Shown here: positions 26,600 through 35,410 of the stretch, piece after piece | How positions within the stretch are numbered: position 1 is the stretch's first letter | Layout: each line of letters starts with the position of its first letter | From: Methanobrevibacter ruminantium M1 | Lineage (GTDB): Archaea; Methanobacteriota; Methanobacteria; Methanobacteriales; Methanobacteriaceae | NCBI RefSeq assembly: GCF_000024185.1 | Contig: NC_013790.1 | Span: forward strand, 891,501 to 955,500 | DNA length: 64,000 nucleotides | Direction: 5' to 3' | Made by a program: the position numbers and the translations under genes | Notes under the pieces: generated by a model | The model's input: only the letters and a program-made list of their open reading frames with translations | What the model was told of the DNA's origin: nothing | Database searches by the model: none

Positions 26600-27949
26600 A
26601 TTTTAACTTCAAAACTAGCTATCCTTATGGGAAAATTATCATTTTCAGTAGCTCAAAGGTTCGGCAAAAAGGGCACAGCCCTTCCAGGTAAGGTTGCATT
26701 GAAATTCAATCCTAATCTGCTTGAAGAACTATCCAAAAAATGTGATAAGATAGTCTTTATCACAGGAACCAATGGAAAGACAACATCAAACAACCTTTCA
26801 ACACACGTTCTAAAAGGAGGGTTCAATGATGTCCTCTCAAATCTGAATGGTTCAAATATGATTCAAGGAGTTTTAACCCCTTTCATTACAGATTATAAGG
26901 ATTCCTATGACGTAGGTATTTTTGAAGTTGATGAAGGCTCTGTTCCGGTAGTTAGCCAATTCATGAAGCCTGATTATTTCATAATAACCAATTTCTTCAG
27001 AGATCAGCTAGACCGATACGGTGAAGTTGAAACCACAATAAAGATGGTTCATGATTCAATCACTCCTGAAACTGTTCTAATAATTAACTCAGATGAGCCA
27101 TCCTTGCTTAGATTCGATGACCTTCCAAATAAGAAGGTATACTATGGAATAAACAAGACAAAGTTTGCACAAGATGATATTGATGTTGCAGAGTCCATTT
27201 TCTGCCCTAAATGCGGAAACAGGCTAAGTTATGAGTATATCTATTATGGAAATGTTGGAAAATACCACTGTGACAAGTGCGGCATAGAAAACCATCCTGC
27301 AGACTATTTCATTGAATCTGCAGACCTAATCAATGGCTCCTATAATTTTACAGTATTAAACGACAACAAAAGAGAGGAATACACTCTCAATCTGATGGGC
27401 CTCTATAATCTATACAATTCCTTGGGAGTGATAAGCCTTGCTAAGGAGATAGGCCTTGACTACAATCTAATTAAGGAAAGAATAAACAATTTCGAATACA
27501 GATTGGGAAGAATGGAAACTTTCCACTTTAAAAATAAGGACCTTGTTTTGGTCCTCTCTAAAAACCCTGTAGGCCTTTCTGAAGTATTCAATACAATAAC
27601 CTATGATGAAAGCCAAAAATCAGTTATGTTTATCTTAAACGACTATGCTCCAGACGGAAAGGACGTATCATGGATTTGGGATGCAAATTTCGATCCAGTT
27701 AATCACATCCCTAATATGGATGCATTCTATTGTGTCGGAACAAGAGCAGAAGACCTTGCATTGAGATTAAAGTATGCAGGAGTGGATGAAAGCCTTTTAA
27801 AGATATATCCGGCAAAAGACCAGTTTGACATAAACGAGGCAGTCGATACAATATCAAAGGAAAGCACAAAGGCTTATGTGATAGGAACATTCACAGCAAT
27901 GCCTGAAGCTCGTAAAATCCTAGTAAAAAAAGAACAAGAAGGTTTTTAA
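26600..27949 (+). CDS. murT: MurT-like Mur ligase (lipid II isoglutaminyl synthase subunit family)
   Basis: This Mur ligase of about 449 residues has the ATP-binding P-loop GTNGKTT (47-53 when counted from the ATG at 26627). It also has the Cys4 zinc ribbon CPKCG...CDKCG (Cys193, 196, 215, 218 in the same count) inserted in the central domain, a hallmark of MurT. In bacteria MurT with GatD amidates D-Glu of lipid II; in pseudomurein methanogens the pair probably amidates a wall peptide or a related precursor. Start: the ATG at 26627 has no Shine-Dalgarno. GGAGG (26588-26592) stands exactly 7 bases before an in-frame ATT at 26600. The extension LTSKLAIL restores the N-terminus usual for MurT. 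GatD follows after 136 bases. Confidence 0.88.
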   Translation: MLTSKLAILMGKLSFSVAQRFGKKGTALPGKVALKFNPNLLEELSKKCDKIVFITGTNGKTTSNNLSTHVLKGGFNDVLSNLNGSNMIQGVLTPFITDYKDSYDVGIFEVDEGSVPVVSQFMKPDYFIITNFFRDQLDRYGEVETTIKMVHDSITPETVLIINSDEPSLLRFDDLPNKKVYYGINKTKFAQDDIDVAESIFCPKCGNRLSYEYIYYGNVGKYHCDKCGIENHPADYFIESADLINGSYNFTVLNDNKREEYTLNLMGLYNLYNSLGVISLAKEIGLDYNLIKERINNFEYRLGRMETFHFKNKDLVLVLSKNPVGLSEVFNTITYDESQKSVMFILNDYAPDGKDVSWIWDANFDPVNHIPNMDAFYCVGTRAEDLALRLKYAGVDESLLKIYPAKDQFDINEAVDTISKESTKAYVIGTFTAMPEARKILVKKEQEGF

Positions 27950-28085
27950 ACATTTATAAATAGTTTCATGTGATTTTTGAATCAAAAATGTGTAATTTGA
28001 ATCAAAATTCAAATGTATAATTTGAATCAAATTCAATCAATCTTTTAAAGATAATTTCATTTTATTCTTAAAATAGGTAATTATT

Positions 28086-28862
28086 ATGGATAACTTAGAA
28101 TTAACAGTAATGAATATGTACTCCGATATTTTAAATACATACGGAGACATAGGAAACTTTAGATGCATCAATCAAAGAATCAGATGGAGAGACATCTCTT
28201 TAAACATTCAGGAATGTACAATCGACAAGGATGATGACTTTGAATGGGAAGACATCGACATAATCCTAATAGGTGGAGGCTCAGATAATAACCAATCCAT
28301 TGTATCTAACCACCTTCTAGAGCAAAGAAAAGATCTTGTCGAGTTTATTGAAAATGGAGGAGTCCTTCTGGCCATTTGCGGAAGCTATCAAATGTTCGGA
28401 AACAAATACCTAGATGTAGACGGCAAGGACATACCTTGCCTTGAAGTCTTTGACATAGAAACCACAAGCCGTCCTGATAGACTAATAGGGGATATTGTAA
28501 TATCCAATGCCATCCCAGATTCAAATAATGTATTAAACAAGGATTTTGATTTCAAATTGAAGGATATGGTTGGATTTGAAAACCATGGAGGCAGAACCTA
28601 TCACAACCACGACCCTTTAGGCCATGTAAAGGTCGGATTCGGCAATAATGGTGAAGACAAAGGGGAAGGAATGGTATATAAAAACTTCCTAGCAAGCTAT
28701 TTGCATGGTCCTTTCTTGCCAAAGAACCCACACATTGCAGATTATATGATATTCAATGCTTTAAATAGAAAGTACTCAATTACAGAGATAAAAGACCTAA
28801 ATGACACTATTGAAATTAGGGCACATGAAAGAATGTTAAAACGTTTATTGAACGATAAATAG
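28086..28862 (+). CDS. gatD: GatD-like glutamine amidotransferase (partner of MurT)
   Basis: This 258-residue class I glutamine amidotransferase is of the CobB/CobQ type. The nucleophile is Cys98 in LLAICGSYQMFG and the catalytic His is His207 in SYLHGPFLPKNP. N-terminal MNMYSDILNTYGDIGN is typical of GatD. It supplies ammonia from glutamine to the MurT active site. The pairing with MurT on the same strand supports the assignment; the substrate in this archaeon is inferred, not shown. Confidence 0.9.
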   Translation: MDNLELTVMNMYSDILNTYGDIGNFRCINQRIRWRDISLNIQECTIDKDDDFEWEDIDIILIGGGSDNNQSIVSNHLLEQRKDLVEFIENGGVLLAICGSYQMFGNKYLDVDGKDIPCLEVFDIETTSRPDRLIGDIVISNAIPDSNNVLNKDFDFKLKDMVGFENHGGRTYHNHDPLGHVKVGFGNNGEDKGEGMVYKNFLASYLHGPFLPKNPHIADYMIFNALNRKYSITEIKDLNDTIEIRAHERMLKRLLNDK

Positions 28863-28940
28863 ACATATTTTATAGAAACGGTCTATTTAGTGATATAAGC
28901 ATATTATAAAAAAAGTTATAATTAGTTGTATGGTGATTAT

Positions 28941-29097
28941 ATGAGAAGAGACCCTTACAGTCAGTTTATTAAAGATCCAGACAATAAAGCAAAGGTATTC
29001 ATGCTGATTACTGCTGTGATGATAATGACCACTTTTTTTAGTTGTCATAGGCACTATAATCTTTATTTTAACTCTGGTGGGAATTATACACTTTTAG
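28941..29097 (+). pseudogene. Small two-part membrane protein with a frameshift in a T7 tract
   Basis: GGTGAT (28932-28937) precedes ATG 28941, which encodes MRRDPYSQFIKDPDNKAKVF and then a hydrophobic segment. The frame breaks at the T7 run 29033-29039. Removing one T lets the second half of the helix pair continue as LVVIGTIIFILTLVGIIHF to a TAG at 29095-29097, giving about 52 residues. In the uncorrected frame the protein turns polar and runs to 29165. I take the corrected reading as the ancestral one. Sequencing error, a real mutation or slippage are all possible. The function is unknown. Confidence 0.55.
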
Positions 29098-29268
29098 CAA
29101 ACTTTTATCAAACTTTAAAAAAGTTTAGATCAAAATTTTTATTTTTATCTGCTTTTAACTGCTAATTTTATTCTTTTTCTAGAGATTTTCTATCTTTATC
29201 TATTTTTACTTAGCTTTTTACTTATTTTCTTACATATTTTCTTACTTATTTTATATTATTATTTATAT

Positions 29269-30555
29269 CTAATAGATATTTTTATAAACCAACTCTTCTG
29301 CAGTATTTATATTCCCAATTGCAGTTTTCAAATCCTTATTTGAATCAATCAAAGTAACAATAGGCTGATTTGCCTCTATCTTAACTCCTTCATAAGGGAC
29401 ATCATAGACATTTGATAAACTCAAATTACCAATTTTAACCTGTTTGGATGAATAAATAATCTTTTTAATCCCATATCTGCCATTAAGTTTAGGAACTTCC
29501 ACCAATTCTCCTTCGCATGCCTTTATGTGTGCATCAAGAAGATTCAAGTCCATTATCTCTTCACATAATTCATAAGTTCCCTGAAGTCTTGGATTGATTT
29601 CAATGACCTTTAGATTGTTTTCCCTATCTAAAATAAAGTCAACTCCATTAGATCCAATCAATCGGAATTGCCTAATCAGGTCTTCGGAAATCTCTTTCAT
29701 CTCTTTGTTTAATTGCTTTGAATCAATCCCCAATCCTTTAAAAGATTCATTAAAACAGTTAAAGCTATTCACATCCAATGGCACAATGTTTCCACTATAT
29801 GCAAAATTATCATTTCCTAAATCATTTTCTGTAACTAGTCTTGAATTAAAGAGATTAACGCAATCATCATTAGTTCCAAGAACTGAAGATGATATGCTTG
29901 TGCCCTCAATATACTCCTGCAATATGTAGTCATCAAATGAAATATTTTCCAAAGGATTATTGCTATTATTTAATTCATTTAAGCTATCATAATCTATAAG
30001 GAAAATTCCTAAACCACCATTTCCTTTAAGGGGTTTTAAAATAAATTGATTGTTATTGTATTGTTTAAGAATATCTCTTAGTTCATCTACATCACTTAGT
30101 TTAAAAGTTAGAGGAACATCAAATTTGTTCTTTGTTTTTTGATAGAATCTAAATTTATCATCAAGATCCTTTGTATTTATGTTTCCTCTAATCTTGGTCT
30201 TGAATCTGGAAAATTCCCCTTTAAAGTCATCAGCATGTATTCCAGTTATAAGTACGATTTTATCGATTTCATCGATATCTTCATTATTTTCATTATCTTG
30301 CTTTTTTGAATTGTGTTCTTTAGATAAGTCGAATAGATATTCCCTGGATAAATCCAATAGCTTTTGAGGAGAGTAGTTCCTTTCAAAGAATCCGCAGGAG
30401 TCTACAGATTCCTGGTCTAAAACATGCCTTTCATTATATGGGCTAACGAAATCATAAGTCTTAAAATAACTTACTGAATATGTTCTATAATCCAATTTCA
30501 ATGCAGAATTAACCATTGGTCTTGTATTAATTCCCATAATAAGTAAATTTTCCAT
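29269..30555 (-). CDS. ATP-grasp family carboligase (COG2232-like)
   Basis: This 428-residue protein starts with a Rossmann-like pre-ATP-grasp domain (LLIMGINTRPMVNSALKL, residues 4-21). The ATP-grasp core shows FILKPLKGNGGLGIFLID (about 175-192), the hinge DYILQEYIEGTSISSSVLG and the metal-binding VIEINPRLQGTYELCE (about 322-337). An acidic insertion lies at about 83-97. ATP-grasp enzymes join a carboxylate to an amine or thiol through an acyl phosphate; the substrate is unknown. The COG2232 label (predicted ATP-dependent carboligase of archaea) is from recall of the N-terminal pattern. GTGAT stands before the ATG. Confidence 0.75.
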   Translation of the reverse strand: MENLLIMGINTRPMVNSALKLDYRTYSVSYFKTYDFVSPYNERHVLDQESVDSCGFFERNYSPQKLLDLSREYLFDLSKEHNSKKQDNENNEDIDEIDKIVLITGIHADDFKGEFSRFKTKIRGNINTKDLDDKFRFYQKTKNKFDVPLTFKLSDVDELRDILKQYNNNQFILKPLKGNGGLGIFLIDYDSLNELNNSNNPLENISFDDYILQEYIEGTSISSSVLGTNDDCVNLFNSRLVTENDLGNDNFAYSGNIVPLDVNSFNCFNESFKGLGIDSKQLNKEMKEISEDLIRQFRLIGSNGVDFILDRENNLKVIEINPRLQGTYELCEEIMDLNLLDAHIKACEGELVEVPKLNGRYGIKKIIYSSKQVKIGNLSLSNVYDVPYEGVKIEANQPIVTLIDSNKDLKTAIGNINTAEELVYKNIY

Positions 30556-30646
30556 ATTATCACAAAAATAAGCTTTAACAAATAAATTTAAATTAAATTA
30601 ATGATTTAATTATTATAATTTTAAATTTAACTATTCATTTCGAAAT

Positions 30647-31627
30647 CTACTCTCTTGCATGATCATATACGGATTTTATTGTATCCATATCTACGTTTGT
30701 ATAAATCTGAGTGGTGGAAAGGCTGGAGTGTCCCAATAGTTGCTGAATGACCCTTATATCAACTCCATTCTTTAGAAGATGTGTTGCAAATGAATGCCTT
30801 AAGACATGGGGGGTTACTTTCTTTTTGATTCCCGCTTTTTCTGCATACTCCTTTATCATCATCTGGACATATCTTGGAGTTAGCTTTCTGCCGTTCTTGT
30901 TGATGAATAGATATTCTGACTTCTGGTTTTGTGTTTCTATATAATTATCTATCAAATCTCTCGTATTTTCGTCAAAAAGAACTATTCTATCCTTTTCTCC
31001 CTTACCTCTTACCCTTATTGTCCTCTCATCAAAGTCAATATCTTTTTTTTGCAGCTTGACAAGCTCTGAAATACGAAGTCCTGTAGAGTATAGGAATTCA
31101 AGAATGACCTTGTCTCTCATTTTGGCTTTTTTCTTAAGTTCGCTGTCCTCATCGGTGATTTGAACTGCATCGATAAGTGATTTCACTTCCTTTTCAGTCA
31201 GGGATTTAGGGAGTGACTTTGTTCTTTTAGGGTTTTGAACATCCTCTAAAAAATAGATGTCATTGAATTCAAGGAACTTCTTGCAGACCACTGTGTTTAG
31301 GTATATGTAGTTTTGTGAAACGTCTTGGTCTTTCTTTAGGTCTCTTATATACTTTTTAAAGCATGCTAGGAATTTTCTTCCATCGTAGACTCCTTCCTCT
31401 GAGCTCATATAATCTATCATGCTTCTTATGATGGAGCTGTATGTCTTTACAGTGTTTTCGGAATAGTTTCTAATTTCCATTTCGATGATGTAGTTTTCCA
31501 GCATCTCTTCAAAATCGAATACGTCCTTGATATGGAGCTTGTCTCCATATTCGTTGTATGAAGGCAGCAGTACTGGAGAGTCTTTTCTAGTGCCATAATA
31601 TGTTTCTTCAGTTGAAAATATGTTCAT
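30647..31627 (-). CDS. xerA: Tyrosine recombinase, XerA-type
   Basis: This 326-residue protein has an N-terminal SAM-like core-binding domain (about 35-130) and a C-terminal catalytic domain. All catalytic residues are visible: Arg185 (STGLRISEL), Lys209 (RGKGEKDR), His274 and Arg277 (HVLRHSF), His300 (LLGHSS) and nucleophile Tyr309 (TTQIYTN). The length is close to chromosomal XerA/XerD enzymes, which resolve chromosome dimers, rather than long phage integrases. No att sites or phage genes lie nearby. AAGGGAT stands before the ATG. A set of four direct repeats lies about 120-190 bases upstream. Confidence 0.88.
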   Translation of the reverse strand: MNIFSTEETYYGTRKDSPVLLPSYNEYGDKLHIKDVFDFEEMLENYIIEMEIRNYSENTVKTYSSIIRSMIDYMSSEEGVYDGRKFLACFKKYIRDLKKDQDVSQNYIYLNTVVCKKFLEFNDIYFLEDVQNPKRTKSLPKSLTEKEVKSLIDAVQITDEDSELKKKAKMRDKVILEFLYSTGLRISELVKLQKKDIDFDERTIRVRGKGEKDRIVLFDENTRDLIDNYIETQNQKSEYLFINKNGRKLTPRYVQMMIKEYAEKAGIKKKVTPHVLRHSFATHLLKNGVDIRVIQQLLGHSSLSTTQIYTNVDMDTIKSVYDHARE

Positions 31628-32121
31628 TTTAATCCCTTTAGATTTTTAACCCATTATCTATTATTTTGGATGAAATAAGTTTATATGGTGATTTTTAGGT
31701 ATTTTTAGAAGTTTGATTATAAACTTATTTATTTTTAATTTTCTACTTCGTTATACCTTCCTACTTCGTTATACCTATTTTACTTCCTTATGCCTTATAA
31801 ATTTTTTTACTTCGTTATACATTGAATGTTGCTTTTGATAAAAGTAGTTTTGTAAATTATAATAATTTGTTAAATTGCTTTATTGTAAAAATATTATTCA
31901 ATAAATATTTATTTATTGAAATTAGGATTGAATTATCTTTATTTTAAAAAATAGTAGTTAAACTGAAAGAATAAATAAATAAAATAATATAAAATGAAAA
32001 AATAATAAAATAAGAAAAATAATAAATAAGAAAAAATAATAAAAAAAGAAAAAGTTATAGAAATAAGTAATTATTTCTATTTTAAGTTTAATTTAATAAA
32101 CAGATTCAGTTTTTAACCAGT
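31628..32121. other. Spacer between xerA and dnaG with direct repeats and the dnaG terminator region
   Basis: Both flanking genes are on the - strand. 31960-32060 is A-rich and low complexity (AATAATAAAATAAG type), which reads as T-rich after the dnaG stop and should act as an archaeal terminator zone. The xerA promoter must lie in 31640-31900, where four TACTTCGTTATAC repeats occur. No gene is seen. Confidence 0.6.
31744..31820 (+). repeat. Four direct repeats TACTTCGTTATACCT upstream of xerA
   Basis: Copies lie at 31744-31758, 31762-31776, 31781-31795 (TACTTCCTTATGCCT) and 31808-31820 (last two bases lost). The steps are 18, 19 and 27 bases. On the xerA strand the unit reads AGGTATAACGAAGTA. 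Confidence 0.8.
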
Positions 32122-33459
32122 TTAGTTTAAAGTAATTAATTTGAGCTTGTCAGGTCTTTTAATTACTCTGCTGGATTTAAAAGCAACTAATGTTTTAACT
32201 CCTTTTGAATGAGCAATATCCACTAATCTTTGGCTGATTACTCCATCGAAGATAATTGTATCAGCATCTGGGATGTCTTCTTTTAAGTCTTCATAAAGGG
32301 TTTCGACTTTAGTTTCTTTTAAGAGGTTTAAAGAATCATCTAAGATTTCACTGTTTCCAGTTCCTTCTAAGTCTCTTAACATGTTCTTTAATAACTTCAT
32401 TCTGCTTTCAGGAATTCTGTCGCCTCTGTCTCTGCGACCTCTAGAATTTCTGTCTTTTCCTCTGCGATCGTTTTTTCCGTTTTTGTCTTTTCTGTCATTG
32501 AATTTGTCTTTACGATCGTTTCTTTTATTTCCATGGAACTTGTCAGATTTATTGAAGTTTTTTGCTCTTCTGTCTGTTCTGTTTACTTTGTTTTTTGGAG
32601 TTTTTGCTTGAGTGTCTAGATTGAAGTCAAGATTATTGATTACCTGTTCGGTTGGAGCTTTGTCTCTTAAAGCCACTAAGACTTCTTCTTTTTCCAAGTC
32701 TTCAACTTCTTTGCCTCTTGGAGCTCTGGTAATGTAATCTACTTCTCCCACTTGCAAGAGTTCTTTTAAGATTAACTCTCCGCCACGGTCTCCATCAACA
32801 AATGCTGTAACAGTTCTTTTTTTAGTAAGCTCTGCAACGCTTGTTGGAATGTTTACTCCTTCAACTGCTACAGTGTTTTTGATTCCATATTTTAATAAGT
32901 TTAAAACGTCATTTCTTCCTTCAACGACAATGATTGCATCGGAAGTATGTACATTTGGACCTGCTGGAAGTCTTTCCTCTCCAAATTCAGAGATCTCATG
33001 AACTCTCATTGATTCTCTGATTTCTTCAATCATTTTCATGCTTTCAGGAGAGACAGTTTCCATCATGCCCATATAAATTTCTTTTGCACGATTGATAACT
33101 TGTTGTCTTTTCACAGCTCTTACGTCTTCTACCCTAAGAACTTCTATGGAAGCTTCACAAGGACCTACACGGTTAATGGTCTCAAGAGATGCTGCAAGGA
33201 TAGCGGTTTCGATTCTATCTAAGCTGGATGGAATTACAATTTCACCTTTTGCACGTCCGCCGTTAGAATGAATGATAACTTGGATTCTTCCTATCCTTCC
33301 GGTTCTTTGAAGTTCCCTAAGGTCTAAATCGTTACTTAAAAGCCCTTCGGTCTGTCCGAAAACAGCACCTACAACATCAGGCTTTTCTACGATTCCGTTG
33401 GCATTAATTTGAGCGTGAATAAGATATTTAGTTGTAGTTAATTCTACTCCTTTTCCCAT
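32122..33459 (-). CDS. dnaG: Archaeal DnaG-type primase / exosome subunit
   Basis: This 445-residue protein is archaeal DnaG. The N-terminal domain ([32 protein letters not shown]) is followed by a TOPRIM domain with [14 protein letters not shown] (about 174-187, catalytic Glu) and [12 protein letters not shown] (about 213-224, DxD-type acidic pair). In archaea DnaG is both a primase-like protein and an RNA-binding subunit of the exosome. A strongly basic Lys/Arg/Asp/Asn insertion (about 291-350, with [15 protein letters not shown] and RGRRDRGDR) precedes the C-terminal domain and looks like an RNA-binding tail. AAGGAGG stands before the ATG. Confidence 0.94.
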   Translation of the reverse strand: MGKGVELTTTKYLIHAQINANGIVEKPDVVGAVFGQTEGLLSNDLDLRELQRTGRIGRIQVIIHSNGGRAKGEIVIPSSLDRIETAILAASLETINRVGPCEASIEVLRVEDVRAVKRQQVINRAKEIYMGMMETVSPESMKMIEEIRESMRVHEISEFGEERLPAGPNVHTSDAIIVVEGRNDVLNLLKYGIKNTVAVEGVNIPTSVAELTKKRTVTAFVDGDRGGELILKELLQVGEVDYITRAPRGKEVEDLEKEEVLVALRDKAPTEQVINNLDFNLDTQAKTPKNKVNRTDRRAKNFNKSDKFHGNKRNDRKDKFNDRKDKNGKNDRRGKDRNSRGRRDRGDRIPESRMKLLKNMLRDLEGTGNSEILDDSLNLLKETKVETLYEDLKEDIPDADTIIFDGVISQRLVDIAHSKGVKTLVAFKSSRVIKRPDKLKLITLN

Positions 33460-34848
33460 ATTAAGCCTCCTTTGAGCTTTAATTAGGATAATTTAAGGCT
33501 AGTCATTCGTAGAATTGTCATCATGTTAATATCTTATTTTAATCATAATAGATTTCTTTTATAAATAATTCTCCTTATTTGAATAATAGGTTAAGCATAA
33601 TTGGTCTAATATTTATTAATTTGACCAAGCGTAAGGTCTTTTTTAAATAATTATATTTATTTGAATTTTAGATCTTATCTCTCATTATTTAATAATGGAT
33701 TTTTTATAAAATACTAGATTTAATCTATTTATAGATTCTAATTATTAATTTTACTCCATATTTTTTTTTAATAGCTTAAAATTAATTATTTTAATTAAGA
33801 TTTAGCATAATAACAAATTTACTACTAGCTTAATTATAATTAATTTTAATTAATGAATAAATTATAATTGATTATAATTTTTTTTAAATTATACTGTAAA
33901 TTTTAATAAGTTAATTGATAAATTTTAATTAAAATGTTGAATAAAACATTTTTAAAATGTAAATTATTAAACTAAGTCTTCTGGATTATTTTTCATGTTT
34001 TTATAGTTCCAATTGTGATTGGAATTAACATAATCAATCCAAAGGGAGTTTAATTTTAATTAAAATTAGATACTGCATAAAAAATCAATAAATAAATAAC
34101 TAATTCATTGAAGTTTATTAGTCATAAGAAAAAAAGATATTTAGTATTTTTATTAAATAAAAATATATATTAAAAATTAAGTTATTTAAACATTACTTAT
34201 AGCTTTTTTGATTAATTAAATATTAAATCGCTTTTTAATTAATTAAAATATTTAATCAATTCTAGTTTCATCTTTTAGATTTTTATAAACTATTTAGCTT
34301 TATTTGGCCTTATAACATTTAAATGGTTTTTAAATAATTTTACGATAAATATTTGAATTATTTTTTTAAAACAGGTAAATTTTATTAGAATAATAGATCT
34401 TTGCTTTGTTTAATTAAATCTTCTTTAATATTTTATTTAATTAAATCATTAATCTATAGATTTCTCTTTTTATTAGAATTATTCCTTTGTTTTCAGTCTA
34501 TAATCTTTTTATCGGCTTTTGAATAATTTTAATCTTAAGAAATCTTTATTTTTACCTTTCTCCTTTAATTTTTAATAATAATGTAATAATTGTGAATAAT
34601 AATTTGTAAATATCATTTTTTAAATATGATTTTAGTATCCACATAATATTATCTTTATCATTGTATATAAACTATTTTATATTTTTTTCATAAGCCTAAT
34701 TTTTCCAGATTTTTATGTCATATAGTTTTATATGGTAAACTGAAACTTTGATTTTTTAATTAAAAAGCGTTAGGAATCAGACAATAATAGAAAAAGTATT
34801 GATGATTATATGATAATTAGAAAAAGTTTTTAAATTTCATTTAAATAA
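33460..34848. other. 1.4-kb extremely AT-rich non-coding region upstream of dnaG
   Basis: I see no gene here on either strand. The dnaG promoter must lie at the left end. The rest is A/T runs with many imperfect AATTAATT/TTAAATT elements, without clear period. No structured RNA stands out until about 34850. It is unusually long for this genome's spacers and could hold decayed sequence. Confidence 0.5.
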
Positions 34849-35030
34849 TAAAAAACAGCATTTGTATATTTTACGATTGATTATGAATCTCTATTCTATT
34901 TTTCAATAGATTAGAGATTAAATCATCGTTCAATATCCTATTGTAAGATTCTCTTACAATATCCCGATGGATATTGAAACCAAAAACAAACTAAGTCGGA
35001 ATTAAAAAATTCATAGTGAATTTTTTTAAT
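34849..35030 (-). ncRNA. Candidate structured small RNA (possible antitoxin/regulator), minus strand
   Basis: There are three structured elements. (a) A nested stem spans 34873-34929: ACGAT/ATCGT, GATT/AATC, AATCTCT/AGAGATT and CTATT/AATAG, with loop GAAA when read on the minus strand. (b) Alternative stems occur in 34929-34978: GGATATTGAA (34969-34978) can pair with TTCAATATCC (34929-34938) or with nearer CAATATCC (34957-34964), and ATTGTAAG/CTTACAAT (34940-34960) competes. (c) The hairpin AAAAAATTCA-TAG-TGAATTTTTT spans 35005-35027. On the minus strand a TATA-like TATATATAATATT (35048-35064) lies upstream and T6 (34849-34854) downstream. TTGTTTTTGGT (34989-34979, minus) can pair with the neighbouring peptide mRNA. 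The GNRA loop favours the minus strand. The exact ends are inferred. Confidence 0.5.
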
Positions 35031-35199
35031 TTCTATTAATGATTATGCAAAAAATATTATATATAGTTTTTCATAAATATAGATTAAGGGATGTGACAAT
35101 TAGAAGCTAAACGGAACTCAAATAACGGGAATTATTGGAAACTAAATACTTCTAATTATGGTTGGTTCCCTTAATCTATGAAGGAGGAAAAGGATGTCT

Positions 35200-35301
35200 T
35201 TATAATAGCTTAGCCAGAGCCATTATAATGAGACAGTAAATACACCCCAAATAAATGAAGTATAAGACTATCCCAATCCAAATTTTCATTTGGATAGACA
35301 T
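35200..35301 (-). CDS. 33-residue single-helix hydrophobic peptide (candidate type I toxin)
   Basis: A tiny ORF starts at ATG 35301-35299 with the ideal Shine-Dalgarno GGAGG (35313-35309) at 7-base spacing, and ends at TAA 35202-35200. The peptide begins MSIQMKIWIGIVLYFIYL and ends MALAKLL: one membrane helix with a Lys near each end, two Cys, Trp and many Tyr. An in-frame ATG at 35331 lacks a ribosome site. Size, hydrophobicity, sequestered start region and overlap with a second frame resemble type I toxins such as Hok or Ldr. I see no homology to any named toxin, and coding is inferred from the Shine-Dalgarno and composition only. Confidence 0.5.
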   Translation of the reverse strand: MSIQMKIWIGIVLYFIYLGCIYCLIIMALAKLL

Positions 35302-35356
35302 AACTTCTCCTCCTGTCTTGTTTTTGGTCATGTGAGACTTTATTCTGAAAAATCAA
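35210..35356 (-). CDS. Overlapping 48-codon frame with strong ribosome site (possible leader ORF)
   Basis: TTG 35356-35354 stands 7 bases after GGAGG (35368-35364, within GGGAGGTGAT). It opens a frame of 48 codons that ends at TAA 35212-35210, fully overlapping the hydrophobic peptide gene in another frame. The product is basic and polar at first (NKVSHDQKQDRRRSY), with no recognised family. An ATG in the same frame lies at 35371, before the ribosome site. It could be a mok-like leader whose translation opens the second start, or the Shine-Dalgarno could serve another purpose. Confidence 0.3.
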   Translation of the reverse strand: MIFQNKVSHDQKQDRRRSYVYPNENLDWDSLILHLFGVYLLSHYNGSG

Positions 35357-35394
35357 AATATCACCTCCCATGTTAGGAGTTACCGTTTGACTAA

Positions 35395-35410
35395 ATGTAT
35401 ATAATTTCTA
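35395..35410 (-). promoter_or_regulatory. TATA-like promoter for the minus-strand peptide transcript
   Basis: On the minus strand AAATTATATACATTTA (35410-35395) stands about 25-30 bases before the presumed start near 35382, which is followed by GGGAGGTGAT. Placement fits an archaeal promoter; AT-rich surroundings make single-site calls weak. Confidence 0.4.

Larger units (their letters stand above)
35080..35382 (-). ncRNA. Structured mRNA of the 33-residue hydrophobic peptide (type I toxin-like transcript)
   Basis: Read on the minus strand, the transcript folds almost completely. Its Shine-Dalgarno GGAGGAGAAG (35313-35304) pairs for 10 bp with CTTTTCCTCC (35192-35183), including one G-U. The start AUGUC (35301-35297) pairs with GACAU (35198-35194). 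ATCCAAAT-GAAA-ATTTGGAT (35295-35276) has a GNRA loop. UUAUAAUGGCU/AGCUAUUAUAA (35228-35218 with 35210-35200) forms 11 bp including a G-U. In the 3' part, AGATTAAGGGA (35177-35167) pairs with TCCCTTAATCT (35091-35081), and CTTCTAATT pairs with AATTAGAAG inside it. On the plus strand the two wobbles would be A-C mismatches and the GAAA loops would be TTTC, so the minus strand is favoured. The ends are estimated from TATA and stem positions. Confidence 0.55.

Noticed and set aside
26482-26691. 69-codon frame before MurT
   Set aside because: Phe/Lys/Ile/Leu-only composition of AT-rich DNA, no ribosome site, overlaps the MurT start.
30647-31627. Prophage or integrative element marked by the tyrosine recombinase
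   Set aside because: Housekeeping genes flank it, with no phage genes, tRNA-borne att duplication or composition change. It fits chromosomal XerA.
33460-34848. Possible replication origin in the long AT-rich spacer next to dnaG
   Set aside because: No cdc6/orc1 gene or recognisable origin recognition boxes are seen; AT richness alone is not evidence in this genome.
34929-34980. ATATTGAAAC-ending dyad resembling a CRISPR repeat
   Set aside because: Only one copy with no spacer-repeat pattern. The dyads fit the structured RNA better.
35081-35320. Plus-strand structured RNA starting at the 11-bp stem
   Set aside because: The stems are self-complementary, so both strands look structured. G-U pairs and GAAA loops occur only on the minus strand, so I prefer the minus strand, but a plus-strand antisense transcript from the TATA-like 35053-35065 is not excluded.
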